NCBI GenBank assembly: GCA_038247995.1
Contig: JBBRUG010000102.1
Coordinates: 1 to 17,244 of the forward strand
Source: JBBRUG01 sp038247995
Lineage (GTDB): Bacteria > Chloroflexota > Chloroflexia > Chloroflexales > Chloroflexaceae
Length of the DNA stretch: 17,244 nucleotides
Direction: 5' to 3'
The translations under genes were made by a program, and so were the position numbers. The first letter of the stretch is position 1, and every line of letters starts with the position of its first letter. Below the pieces are notes generated by a model. It worked only from the letters and a program-made list of their open reading frames with translations, made no database searches and had not been told where the DNA came from. This document shows, in pieces, positions 1 to 7,113 of this stretch.

Positions 1-1
1 C

Positions 2-3000
2 GGCGAAGACGGCCCCGCAGTGATCATCGACAACGCGGCTGGTGTGCGCGAGGCCGTGGCTCACTTGATCGGCCACGGCCACCGCCGGATCGCATTCCTG
101 GCCGGTTACCCCGATGGCGCGGGCGACAGTGCGGAACGTCTGGTAGCCTACTACGCCGCGCTCCGTGAGTACGGCCTCCCAGTCGACGAGTCGCTGATCG
201 TCTTCGGCGAGCACAACGAGGAGCGCGGCGCCCAGGCGGTGGCCGGCCTGCTCGCCCGCAAGGTGCCCTTCACCGCGCTGTTCGCCAGCAACGATATCTC
301 GGCCCTGGGTGCTCTGGGCGCGCTGCGCGACGCGGGTCTGCGGGTGCCCGAGGAGGTTGCCCTGGTGGGCTTCGACGACATCCGCGATACACGAGCCGTC
401 TCGCCGCCCCTCACCACGGTGCGCCACGCCACGTTCGAGATGGGCTACGCCGCTGTCACGCTGCTGCTCGACCGGCTGGCAGGCCGCCCTAACGCGTCGG
501 ATCTGGTGCGCGTTCCAGCCCGGCTGGTTGTGCGCCGCTCGTGCGGCTGCGGCTCAGACGCGCCGCAGGTAACCACACCCATGGGCGAGAACGGATCACC
601 CGCCGCGCTCGCCGCCCGCATCGCCGCCGAGGTGGCCCACGAGAGCCGCCACACGTCGCCCCGACTGCTCGCCGAACAGTGCGCGCAACTGCTCGACGCC
701 TTCGCCGAGGGGTTGCGCACCGGCGAGCACCTGGCCTTCAGCGAGGCAGTGCGTCGTGTGCTCCGCCGCAGCGACGAGCTCGGCGATGACATCCATGCAT
801 GGCAGGCCGGCATCTCGCTTATGCGCGACGTTGTTCTGCCGCCCCCAGGTTCGGTCGAGCGCCCCCTCGCCGAGGTGATGCTCGACCAGGCCCGCGTGAT
901 TATCGGCGAGCGCACCCGCCGTCAAGCTACGCGAGCCCTGGTGCGCCAGGAGGCAGTGAGCGACCAGATCGGCCAGATGACGGCGGAGTTGCTGGCAGCG
1001 CTCGACGCGGCCCAGATCGCGCCGGTGCTGGAGGCCCACCTTCCGGCAATGGGCGTGCGGCACGTGCTGGCCGCGCGCTTTCAGGGTGACGAGGACGAGG
1101 CCGACACATGGAGCGATCCGATCTTCGCCTGCGGGATCGCCACACCATCCCCGTTTCTCACCCGCCAGTTCCCGCCGCCTGGACTCTACCCCGAACACGC
1201 GCCCTATCATCTCGCCCTACTTCCATTGGCCGATGAGGCGGGGGCCGGCTTCCTGGCTGTGGACGCCGGCAACCTGGAGCCGCTTGGGGCCGTGGCCCGC
1301 AATCTTGCCGCCGCTCTGCGCAGCAGCCGTCTGTACCGTGAGGCCCAGGATGGCCGTCGCCTTGCCGAGGAGGCCAGCCGGCTGAAGAGCCGCTTTCTAT
1401 CCACGGTTAGCCACGAACTGCGCACCCCCTTGAACCTGATCGTCGGCCTGAGCGAGTTACTGCTCCACGAGAACGAAGCTGAAATACCCGCCGTTCTCGC
1501 TACCGACCTAGAGCAGATTTATGGCAGCGCTCAGCACCTCGGGCGACTGATCAATGATGTGCTCGATATGGCCAGCAGCGATGCGGGACATCTGCGGGTG
1601 CTGCGCGAACCCCTCGACCTGAGCGTTGCCCTGCGGGTTGTCGACCTGGCGGGCGCGCAACTCGCGCAAGAGAAGGGGCTTACCTGGTCGCTCCGCGCAC
1701 CGGCCTCAGGGCCCTGGGTGCTTGGCGACCGCACCCGTCTGCGCCAAGTCGCGCTGAACCTGGTCAGCAACGCGGTGAAGTTTACCGAGCGGGGTAGCGT
1801 GGAGCTACGGGTCGAGGAGCGGGAGGGCCGCGCTACCATCAGTGTGCGCGACACAGGGATCGGGATCGCACCCGAGGAGCAAGGGACGCTCTTCCGCGAG
1901 TTTAGCCGTTTGGAGCGGGTCACGACGGGCGGCTACGGGGGCCTCGGCCTCGGCCTTGCCATCTCGCAGCAGCTCGTGGCCCTCCACGGTGGCTCGCTCA
2001 CGATCGTGTCGGACGGTGTAGGTGCCGGGGCGACCTTTACGGTGAACCTGCCGGCGATCCCGCCCCCGCTCCCGGAACCTCAGGCTCCAGCACGGCGGCC
2101 CATTGTCGCGGTGACGACCCAGCCGGGCGGGGCTGATCCGCTTCTGGCCTATCTCCAATCGCGGGGCTTTCTGGCCGAACGCCTCGGCGCCGGCGACCCC
2201 GGTTGGCGCGAGCAGTTGCTCGCACTCCATCCGGCGGCGGTGATCCTCGACGAGAGCGTGGCTAGCGCCGAGGGCTGGCAACTCATCGGCGCCCTCAAGC
2301 GGCAACCCGGCACTGCGGATGCTCTGGCGCTCGTGTTTCGCCTTGATATGACGGGTGCCGGCGCGCTCTACGCCCTTAATACGGAGCACAAGCCGATCGC
2401 CCTCGAACGGCTTTCCGCGCTGCTCGCTCGTCCGGCTGCGCCTGCGGGCACGCCAGGAATAGTATTGGTGGTGGACGACGACCCCGCTATACGCGACCTG
2501 CACGCACGCTTGGCTCGCCAGGTAGCCGGAACACGGCAGATACTCACGGCCGCCGATGGACGCGAAGCCCTACAGGTGATGCAGCGCAACCCTCCCGAAT
2601 TGGTGCTCCTCGACTTGATGATGCCCAATCTGGACGGTTTCGGTGTGCTGGAGGCGATGCGTGCCGACGCGCGCCTCCGGGATGTGCCGGTGGTTGTCCT
2701 TACCGCCCAAAGCCTTGACGCGGGCGACCTGGAGCGGCTGAACCGCGGTGTGACGGCCATTCTCAGTAAGGGCGTCTTCACCGGCGAGGATATCCTCGCC
2801 CATCTTGAGACAGTGCTTGCGGGCCGCGCCGGGGAAAGCGAGGCGACGCGCCAGATCGTCCGGCGGGCGATCGCAGTGATCCATGCACGCTACGTAGATT
2901 CGCTCAGCCGGGAGCAGATCGCTGATGCCGTGGGCGTCAGCCAGAACCACTTGAGCGATTGCTTCCATCAGGAAGTGCGGCTCTCGCCCATCGCTTACCT

Positions 3001-3181
3001 CACGCGCTACCGGGTCACGCGGGCGCGGGCGCTGCTGGAGTCCCGCGCCCAGAGCATTACCGAGGTTGCCCTGGCGGTAGGCTTCGGCGATAGCGCCTAC
3101 TTCAGCCGGGTCTTCCAGCGCGAAGTCGGCGTCAGCCCCAGCGCGTATCGCCGCGGCGAGCGCCCGCAACGCGGCGGGTAA
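2..3181 (+). CDS. LacI-type sensor / histidine kinase / receiver / AraC hybrid regulator (5' truncated)
   Basis: Sugar-responsive signalling protein combining a two-component system in one chain. The frame is open from the left edge, so the GTG at 20 is internal; residues are numbered from it. Order: C-terminal two thirds of a LacI/GalR-type periplasmic-binding fold (about 1-178, ending in RRSCGCG); helical linker; GAF-like region (about 320-437, weak); HisKA with SHELRT and H465; HATPase with N580 (N-box), DTGIGI at 611 and GLGLGL near 641; a degenerate receiver (about 692-805); a complete receiver with D819-D821, phospho-acceptor D865 and K917; and two AraC-type helix-turn-helices (about 946-1050). 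No transmembrane stretch is visible between sensor and kinase, so ligand sensing is probably cytoplasmic (inference). The N-lobe of the sensor, and any LacI-type DNA-binding domain, lie off the window. As the gene next to an arabinose catabolic locus, it is the likely activator of that locus; the ligand is unknown. Confidence 0.9.
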   Translation, partial: GEDGPAVIIDNAAGVREAVAHLIGHGHRRIAFLAGYPDGAGDSAERLVAYYAALREYGLPVDESLIVFGEHNEERGAQAVAGLLARKVPFTALFASNDISALGALGALRDAGLRVPEEVALVGFDDIRDTRAVSPPLTTVRHATFEMGYAAVTLLLDRLAGRPNASDLVRVPARLVVRRSCGCGSDAPQVTTPMGENGSPAALAARIAAEVAHESRHTSPRLLAEQCAQLLDAFAEGLRTGEHLAFSEAVRRVLRRSDELGDDIHAWQAGISLMRDVVLPPPGSVERPLAEVMLDQARVIIGERTRRQATRALVRQEAVSDQIGQMTAELLAALDAAQIAPVLEAHLPAMGVRHVLAARFQGDEDEADTWSDPIFACGIATPSPFLTRQFPPPGLYPEHAPYHLALLPLADEAGAGFLAVDAGNLEPLGAVARNLAAALRSSRLYREAQDGRRLAEEASRLKSRFLSTVSHELRTPLNLIVGLSELLLHENEAEIPAVLATDLEQIYGSAQHLGRLINDVLDMASSDAGHLRVLREPLDLSVALRVVDLAGAQLAQEKGLTWSLRAPASGPWVLGDRTRLRQVALNLVSNAVKFTERGSVELRVEEREGRATISVRDTGIGIAPEEQGTLFREFSRLERVTTGGYGGLGLGLAISQQLVALHGGSLTIVSDGVGAGATFTVNLPAIPPPLPEPQAPARRPIVAVTTQPGGADPLLAYLQSRGFLAERLGAGDPGWREQLLALHPAAVILDESVASAEGWQLIGALKRQPGTADALALVFRLDMTGAGALYALNTEHKPIALERLSALLARPAAPAGTPGIVLVVDDDPAIRDLHARLARQVAGTRQILTAADGREALQVMQRNPPELVLLDLMMPNLDGFGVLEAMRADARLRDVPVVVLTAQSLDAGDLERLNRGVTAILSKGVFTGEDILAHLETVLAGRAGESEATRQIVRRAIAVIHARYVDSLSREQIADAVGVSQNHLSDCFHQEVRLSPIAYLTRYRVTRARALLESRAQSITEVALAVGFGDSAYFSRVFQREVGVSPSAYRRGERPQRGG

Positions 3182-3298
3182 GGGGTGCCCCAGGATAGTT
3201 CCGTCGTTTATCCAAGCGGTTCCGAAGATCGTCCAAGACGCCCAGCCCTCGCCGCGCTACTATACGGCTACACCACATTCAAGCCGAAGGAGTGAGCG

Positions 3299-3724
3299 AT
3301 GGGGCTGAGCAACTTCTACGGTGCCACCACCGGGAGCCAGCCATACCTGCTCTTACTGAGCGACAGCCCTGAGTTTCTGTATCTGTTCGAGCGCTACGCC
3401 AAGCGGGCCGGCTACCTCTCGTGGAGCACTGCATCCCTGGAGGAGGCGCTACAGCAGGCCGCCAGTCATATGCCGGCGGCGCTCGTCCTCGACGGTCTGC
3501 TCGTCCAACCACAGGGTGCGGGCATGCTGCAACAGTTCCATGACGAGGCAGCCACGAGTGCCGTCCCACTGCTCCTCTGCGCCGCCCGCGAGGGGATCGA
3601 ACCGGATCTGGAACTTCTGATTGACGCGCGTCTGATGAAGCCGGTTATGTATCGGGAATTCCTTGCCACCTTGAACCACCTGGGCGTGGCACCGAGCCAC
3701 GTCCGTGATCACCCCAGACAGTAA
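3299..3724 (+). CDS. Stand-alone degenerate receiver (response-regulator-like) protein
   Basis: A 141-residue protein made of a single CheY-like domain with no output domain. The phospho-acceptor position is kept (D65 in LVLDG), as is the conserved lysine (K114 in LMKPV). The acidic pair at the end of strand 1 is reduced to S21-D22, and the usual Thr/Ser after strand 4 appears to be Ala (VPLLLCAA aligned to VPVVVLTA of the hybrid regulator). Metal-dependent phosphorylation may therefore be impaired (inference). The start is well placed: AAGGAG at 3287-3292 lies six bases before the ATG. It sits between the hybrid regulator and the importer genes, so it may modulate the kinase or the AraC-type output. 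No specific family name is recognised. Confidence 0.75.
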   Translation: MGLSNFYGATTGSQPYLLLLSDSPEFLYLFERYAKRAGYLSWSTASLEEALQQAASHMPAALVLDGLLVQPQGAGMLQQFHDEAATSAVPLLLCAAREGIEPDLELLIDARLMKPVMYREFLATLNHLGVAPSHVRDHPRQ

Positions 3725-3776
3725 AAGAGGCAACGGCACCAGCGCCGGCGCCCACGAACCTGCCTGCTCAATGACC

Positions 3777-3786
3777 AGAGGAGGAA
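3777..3786 (+). promoter_or_regulatory. Ribosome binding site that fixes the binding-protein start
   Basis: AGAGGAGGAA lies five bases before the ATG at 3792 and is the best Shine-Dalgarno match nearby. It supports that ATG over the in-frame GTG at 3705. Confidence 0.75.
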
Positions 3787-3791
3787 CACAG

Positions 3792-5219
3792 ATGTCGCGT
3801 CCCACCGATGAGACGAATGCTCACCGCGCCCTTTCCCGCCGCCAGTTTCTGCGCGCCCTAAGCCTGGGTTCAGGTGCCGCCCTCCTGGCCGCCTGTGGAG
3901 CCACACCTGCCGCCATAGCCCCGACGAGCGCCCCGGCCCCCGCTGCGCCGACTGTCGCCCCCGCCGCGCCCACCAGCGCCCCCGCCGTCACATCGAGCAG
4001 TGTACTCCTGACGATGATGGGCAGGCGGAGCGAGTTCAACGAGGATCTCCAGCAGACGTTCGAGACGGCGAACTCTGGGGTCACGATCGAGTTCATCGAG
4101 TTCGACCAGGCGCGCCTGTTCGCGATGGCAACTGCCGGCAACACGCCCGACCTGATCCGCGTCCAGGCCCCCGACGTGCCGCAACTCCTGTCGCGCAACC
4201 TCCTCCTTGACCTCACGCCCTACTTTCAGGCCAGCAGTGTCCTCAAGCTAGCAGACTTGGCACCGGCCAATAACGCCTATAAGGCGGAGAGTCCGCTCAA
4301 AGTTGGCAGCGGTGCGATCTACGGTATGGTCAAGGACTGGTCGCCCGACCTTTCGCTCTTCGCCTACAAGGCGGCTTTCGAGGAAGCCGGCGTGGCCCTG
4401 CCTGCAACCGACACGCCGATCACCTACGCCGAGCTCGCCGAGCTTGCCACCAAGCTGACGAAGATCGACGGTGACCGCATCGCTCGCTGGGGCTACGGCT
4501 TCGATGACGCCCGTACCGACCGGATCTGGATGAGCATCCTGGCAGAGCAGGGCCAGAGCCTCTACAGCGACGACTTTACCACAATGAACCTGGTCGGTAA
4601 CGACACTGCCCGCGCCGTGGTTCAATACTTCTACGATCTGGCTCAGGCCAGGGCGACCCCCACGCCGATTAACCCGAGCCCCACCTGGCCCGGCGAAGAC
4701 TTCACGAAGGGCACCGTCGGCCTGGCCCAGTATGGCTTCTGGTTCAGCGCCATGGCCGAGAGTGACATCACCAAGGATCAGGTTGTGATGCTGCCCGCAC
4801 CAACATGGAGTGGCGGACGCATTAACCCAACGATCACGGGCACTGGCCTGGTGGTGTCGGCGCAGAGCAAGAATCCCGATGCGGCATGGAAGCTCTTCGA
4901 GTGGTACATGGGCGGCGAACCCTCAGTAGACCGGGCGAAGAGCGGCTGGGGCGTGCCTGCCCTTGTCTCACAGTATGTACTGCTGCCCACCGAGTCGCCC
5001 TTCCAACAGCAGGTTGGGGCGGTGCTGACGAGCGAACTGCCCTACGCTGAGCAGCCGCTCCAGTTCAACCCGTACCTCGGCGGCAGCGCCGTGAACAATA
5101 TCTGGAAGGCTCAGCTTGAGCAGGCGCTCCGCGGTAGCCTGAGTTTCGACGAGATGCTCGCCGCTATCGAACGCGAGACCAACGTCGCTATCCAGGACGG
5201 TCTCGACCGCACCAGTTAG
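3792..5219 (+). CDS. Sugar ABC transporter substrate-binding lipoprotein (family 1 solute-binding)
   Basis: Captures a sugar or oligosaccharide outside the membrane and delivers it to the permeases encoded next. The protein is 475 residues from this ATG, which follows a strong AGAGGAGGAA at 3777-3786. A longer frame opens at a GTG at 3705, but that would overlap the previous gene and bury the signal peptide. The N-terminus has a twin-arginine motif (SRRQFLRA, residues 15-22), a short hydrophobic stretch and a lipobox LAAC with the lipidated Cys at 35. A low-complexity Ala/Pro/Thr linker follows to about residue 67, then a two-lobed binding fold with motifs typical of CUT1 sugar-binding proteins (GNTPDLIR near 115; DAAWKLFEWYMGG near the C-terminal third). 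The Tat signal implies export already folded. Arabino- or galacto-oligosaccharide specificity is inferred from the neighbours only. Confidence 0.9.
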   Translation: MSRPTDETNAHRALSRRQFLRALSLGSGAALLAACGATPAAIAPTSAPAPAAPTVAPAAPTSAPAVTSSSVLLTMMGRRSEFNEDLQQTFETANSGVTIEFIEFDQARLFAMATAGNTPDLIRVQAPDVPQLLSRNLLLDLTPYFQASSVLKLADLAPANNAYKAESPLKVGSGAIYGMVKDWSPDLSLFAYKAAFEEAGVALPATDTPITYAELAELATKLTKIDGDRIARWGYGFDDARTDRIWMSILAEQGQSLYSDDFTTMNLVGNDTARAVVQYFYDLAQARATPTPINPSPTWPGEDFTKGTVGLAQYGFWFSAMAESDITKDQVVMLPAPTWSGGRINPTITGTGLVVSAQSKNPDAAWKLFEWYMGGEPSVDRAKSGWGVPALVSQYVLLPTESPFQQQVGAVLTSELPYAEQPLQFNPYLGGSAVNNIWKAQLEQALRGSLSFDEMLAAIERETNVAIQDGLDRTS

Positions 5220-5229
5220 GTCAGCTAGA

Positions 5230-5252
5230 GGCAGGGCAGCGCTCGCCCTGCC
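5230..5252 (+). promoter_or_regulatory. Intercistronic hairpin between binding-protein and permease genes
   Basis: GGCAGGGC (5230-5237) and GCCCTGCC (5245-5252) form a perfect 8-bp GC-rich stem around a 7-base loop, ten bases after the binding-protein stop codon. There is no U-run, so a simple intrinsic terminator is unlikely. Hairpins at this place in ABC sugar operons commonly protect the upstream message or partly attenuate, so that binding protein is made in excess over permeases (known pattern; its operation here is inferred). Confidence 0.65.
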
Positions 5253-5266
5253 GTCAGGATGTTTCG

Positions 5267-6232
5267 ATGGAAACTGCGCGACCGATGGCGCTGCGCACTG
5301 GCGAACGGCGGAGAATCTCCCGTATGCGCCAGCGCCAGATCACCTTCTTTCTTTTTATCGCCCCCTGGCTCACCGGATTCGTGTTCCTCCAGGCTCTGCC
5401 GCTTCTTGTCGGCCTGCTTACCTCGTTCACCAACTACGACGGGCTGAACCTCGACAGTGTGCGGTTTGTCGGCCTGCGGAACTATGTTCGCGCCTTCAGC
5501 GACCCCGACACCGGCTATTCCTTCTCGCGCACGCTGCTCTGGAGTGCGCTGAACGTGCCGCTCTGGCTCGTGGGTGCGTTTGGCCTGGCTCTGCTGCTCA
5601 ACCGCGACATGAAAGGACGCGGCATCTTCCGAACGCTGCTGTATATCCCCAGCGTCGTCCCGGTTGTGGCGACGATCTGGGTCTGGCGGATCTTCCTCGA
5701 CACCAACTACGGTGCGCTGAACGGGATGCTGAGCCTCGTGCGGCCCGGCACCGCCGTGCCTTTTCTTACCGACCACGCCCTCCAGTCGCTCACCGCCATC
5801 GCCCTCTGGACAGGTCTCGGCTCCGGCATGGTGATCTTCCTCGCGGGACTCCAGGGTATCTCCACCGAACTGGTCGAAGCCGCACGCCTGGATGGCGCGA
5901 ACCGCTTGCAGATTACTCAGCATATTACCCTGCCGCTCATGAGCCCGATCATCTTCTTCCAGTTCGTGCTGGCCCTGATCGCTTCGTTCCAGCAACTCGT
6001 CATCCCGCTCCTGCTCAGCAGTATTGGCGGCCAGATCTCGGTTCCGCCCCGCTCCAGTTATCTCTACATGGTTCACGTGTACCAGCAGATTTTCGTCAAC
6101 CAGCGCTTCGGCTACGGTACGGCGTTGCTCTGGCTGCTCTTTGTGGTAATTCTAGTGCTCACTCTGATCATTTTTCGCACGTCGCGCTACTGGGTTCATT
6201 ACGAGACCGACCAGGAAGGGGGCAAGCGATGA
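5267..6232 (+). CDS. Sugar ABC transporter permease, MalF/UgpA type
   Basis: One half of the inner-membrane channel of a CUT1-type sugar importer. The 321-residue protein has an N-terminal membrane helix beginning near residue 25 (ITFFLFIAPW), then further hydrophobic segments consistent with the family's six, and ends with a helix followed by a basic cytoplasmic tail. The cytoplasmic EAA loop that docks on the ATPase is present: E204-A205-A206, then LDGA and a conserved Pro (ITLPLMSP). The ATG at 5267 follows AGGA at 5256-5259. An in-frame ATG at 5324 with GGAG at 5310-5313 is a realistic alternative and would remove 19 charged residues. The stop overlaps the next gene's start by four bases (ATGA), so the two permeases are translationally coupled. 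Confidence 0.92.
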   Translation: METARPMALRTGERRRISRMRQRQITFFLFIAPWLTGFVFLQALPLLVGLLTSFTNYDGLNLDSVRFVGLRNYVRAFSDPDTGYSFSRTLLWSALNVPLWLVGAFGLALLLNRDMKGRGIFRTLLYIPSVVPVVATIWVWRIFLDTNYGALNGMLSLVRPGTAVPFLTDHALQSLTAIALWTGLGSGMVIFLAGLQGISTELVEAARLDGANRLQITQHITLPLMSPIIFFQFVLALIASFQQLVIPLLLSSIGGQISVPPRSSYLYMVHVYQQIFVNQRFGYGTALLWLLFVVILVLTLIIFRTSRYWVHYETDQEGGKR

Positions 6233-7095
6233 GCGCCATCACAACCCCGCGGCGACCGGCCGTTCACGCGCCGGCCTGGGTGCGCCCGCTGCTCACGTAC
6301 CTCATTCTCGGTACCGTGGCCGCGCTCGTGCTGCTGCCGGTGATTTGGCTCATTGTCACCTCACTCAAGCGCGACGTGGAGTACCTCGCGTACCCGATCA
6401 GCTTCTGGCCGAGCGAACTCCAGTGGGGGAACTACGCGGCGGCCCTGACGATGATTCCCTTCTTTAACTATGTGTGGAACTCGCTCATTCTCGGGCTTAC
6501 CTACACGATCCTCTGCGTGATCAGCAGTGCGATGGGCGGCTTCGCCTTCGCTCGCTTTCCAGTGCCGGGGCGCAACGCGCTCTTCACCCTGGTAGTAGCG
6601 ATGCTGATGCTCCCGGCGATTGTGACGATTATCCCGCAGTTCATGATCTTTGCCCGGCTTGGCCTCACCAACTCCTATTGGCCGTGGGTACTCTGGGGGC
6701 TCGCCGGCAGTCCATTCCACATTTTCCTGTTTCGGCAGTTCTTCGCCGCCTTCCCGAAAGAACTAGAGGAGGCAGCCGAGATCGACGGCTGCGGCCCATT
6801 CCGCATCTTCTGGCAGATCTTCCTGCCCAATGCCCGCCCGGTGATTGCGACCTCGGCGATCTTCAATTTTGTTTGGGTCTGGGGCGACTGGTTCACCCCA
6901 ATGATCTACCTGTCCGACCGCAACACAACCCTGGCGGTGAAACTCGCCACTGCCTACGTGAGCCCGCAGGGCTTGCCGATTATCCCCGTTACGCTGGCGG
7001 CTTGCGTACTCTATACCATCCCGCCGATTGTGCTGTTCTTCTTCGGTCAACGCTACATCATGCAGGGCGTGGTGACGAGCGGGCTGAAGGGGTAA
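6229..7095 (+). CDS. Sugar ABC transporter permease, MalG/UgpE type
   Basis: Second channel half of the same importer, 288 residues. The N-terminus has a cytoplasmic segment and a first helix at about residues 22-45. Several further hydrophobic segments follow, as does the EAA loop (E181-A182-A183, IDGCG, then FLPNARP). The C-terminus ends KG, as in many MalG-type proteins. The start codon overlaps the upstream permease stop (ATGA at 6229-6232), and AGGAAGGGGG lies just upstream within that gene. Known CUT1 importers need an ATPase of the MalK/UgpC/MsmK type. None is encoded in this window, so a shared ATPase from elsewhere is inferred. Confidence 0.93.
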   Translation: MSAITTPRRPAVHAPAWVRPLLTYLILGTVAALVLLPVIWLIVTSLKRDVEYLAYPISFWPSELQWGNYAAALTMIPFFNYVWNSLILGLTYTILCVISSAMGGFAFARFPVPGRNALFTLVVAMLMLPAIVTIIPQFMIFARLGLTNSYWPWVLWGLAGSPFHIFLFRQFFAAFPKELEEAAEIDGCGPFRIFWQIFLPNARPVIATSAIFNFVWVWGDWFTPMIYLSDRNTTLAVKLATAYVSPQGLPIIPVTLAACVLYTIPPIVLFFFGQRYIMQGVVTSGLKG

Positions 7096-7100
7096 TTGAT

Positions 7101-7108
7101 TGAGGAGG
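7101..7108 (+). promoter_or_regulatory. Ribosome binding site that fixes the beta-helix protein start
   Basis: TGAGGAGG lies five bases before the ATG at 7114. It selects that ATG over the in-frame TTG at 7096, and the chosen start places the basic n-region directly at the N-terminus of a clear signal peptide. Confidence 0.7.
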
Positions 7109-7113
7109 CTTGG

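Noticed and set aside
3182..3191. GGGGTGCCCC just after the hybrid regulator as a terminator
   Set aside because: The loop would be only two bases (or the stem only three pairs) and there is no U-run.
3258..3266. TACTATACG as a possible -10 element before the pseudo-receiver gene
   Set aside because: No -35-like hexamer lies 16-18 bases upstream, so a promoter cannot be supported.
3705..3791. GTG at 3705 as the start of the sugar-binding protein
   Set aside because: It overlaps the previous gene and places 29 residues before the Tat/lipoprotein signal; the ATG at 3792 has a strong ribosome site.
5225..6076. 283-codon open frame on the minus strand opposite the first permease
   Set aside because: It is low-complexity and rich in charged residues, the usual mirror of a hydrophobic membrane protein gene.
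6474..7103. 209-codon plus-strand frame inside the second permease
   Set aside because: It is an out-of-frame shadow; the permease frame has the EAA loop and membrane helices.
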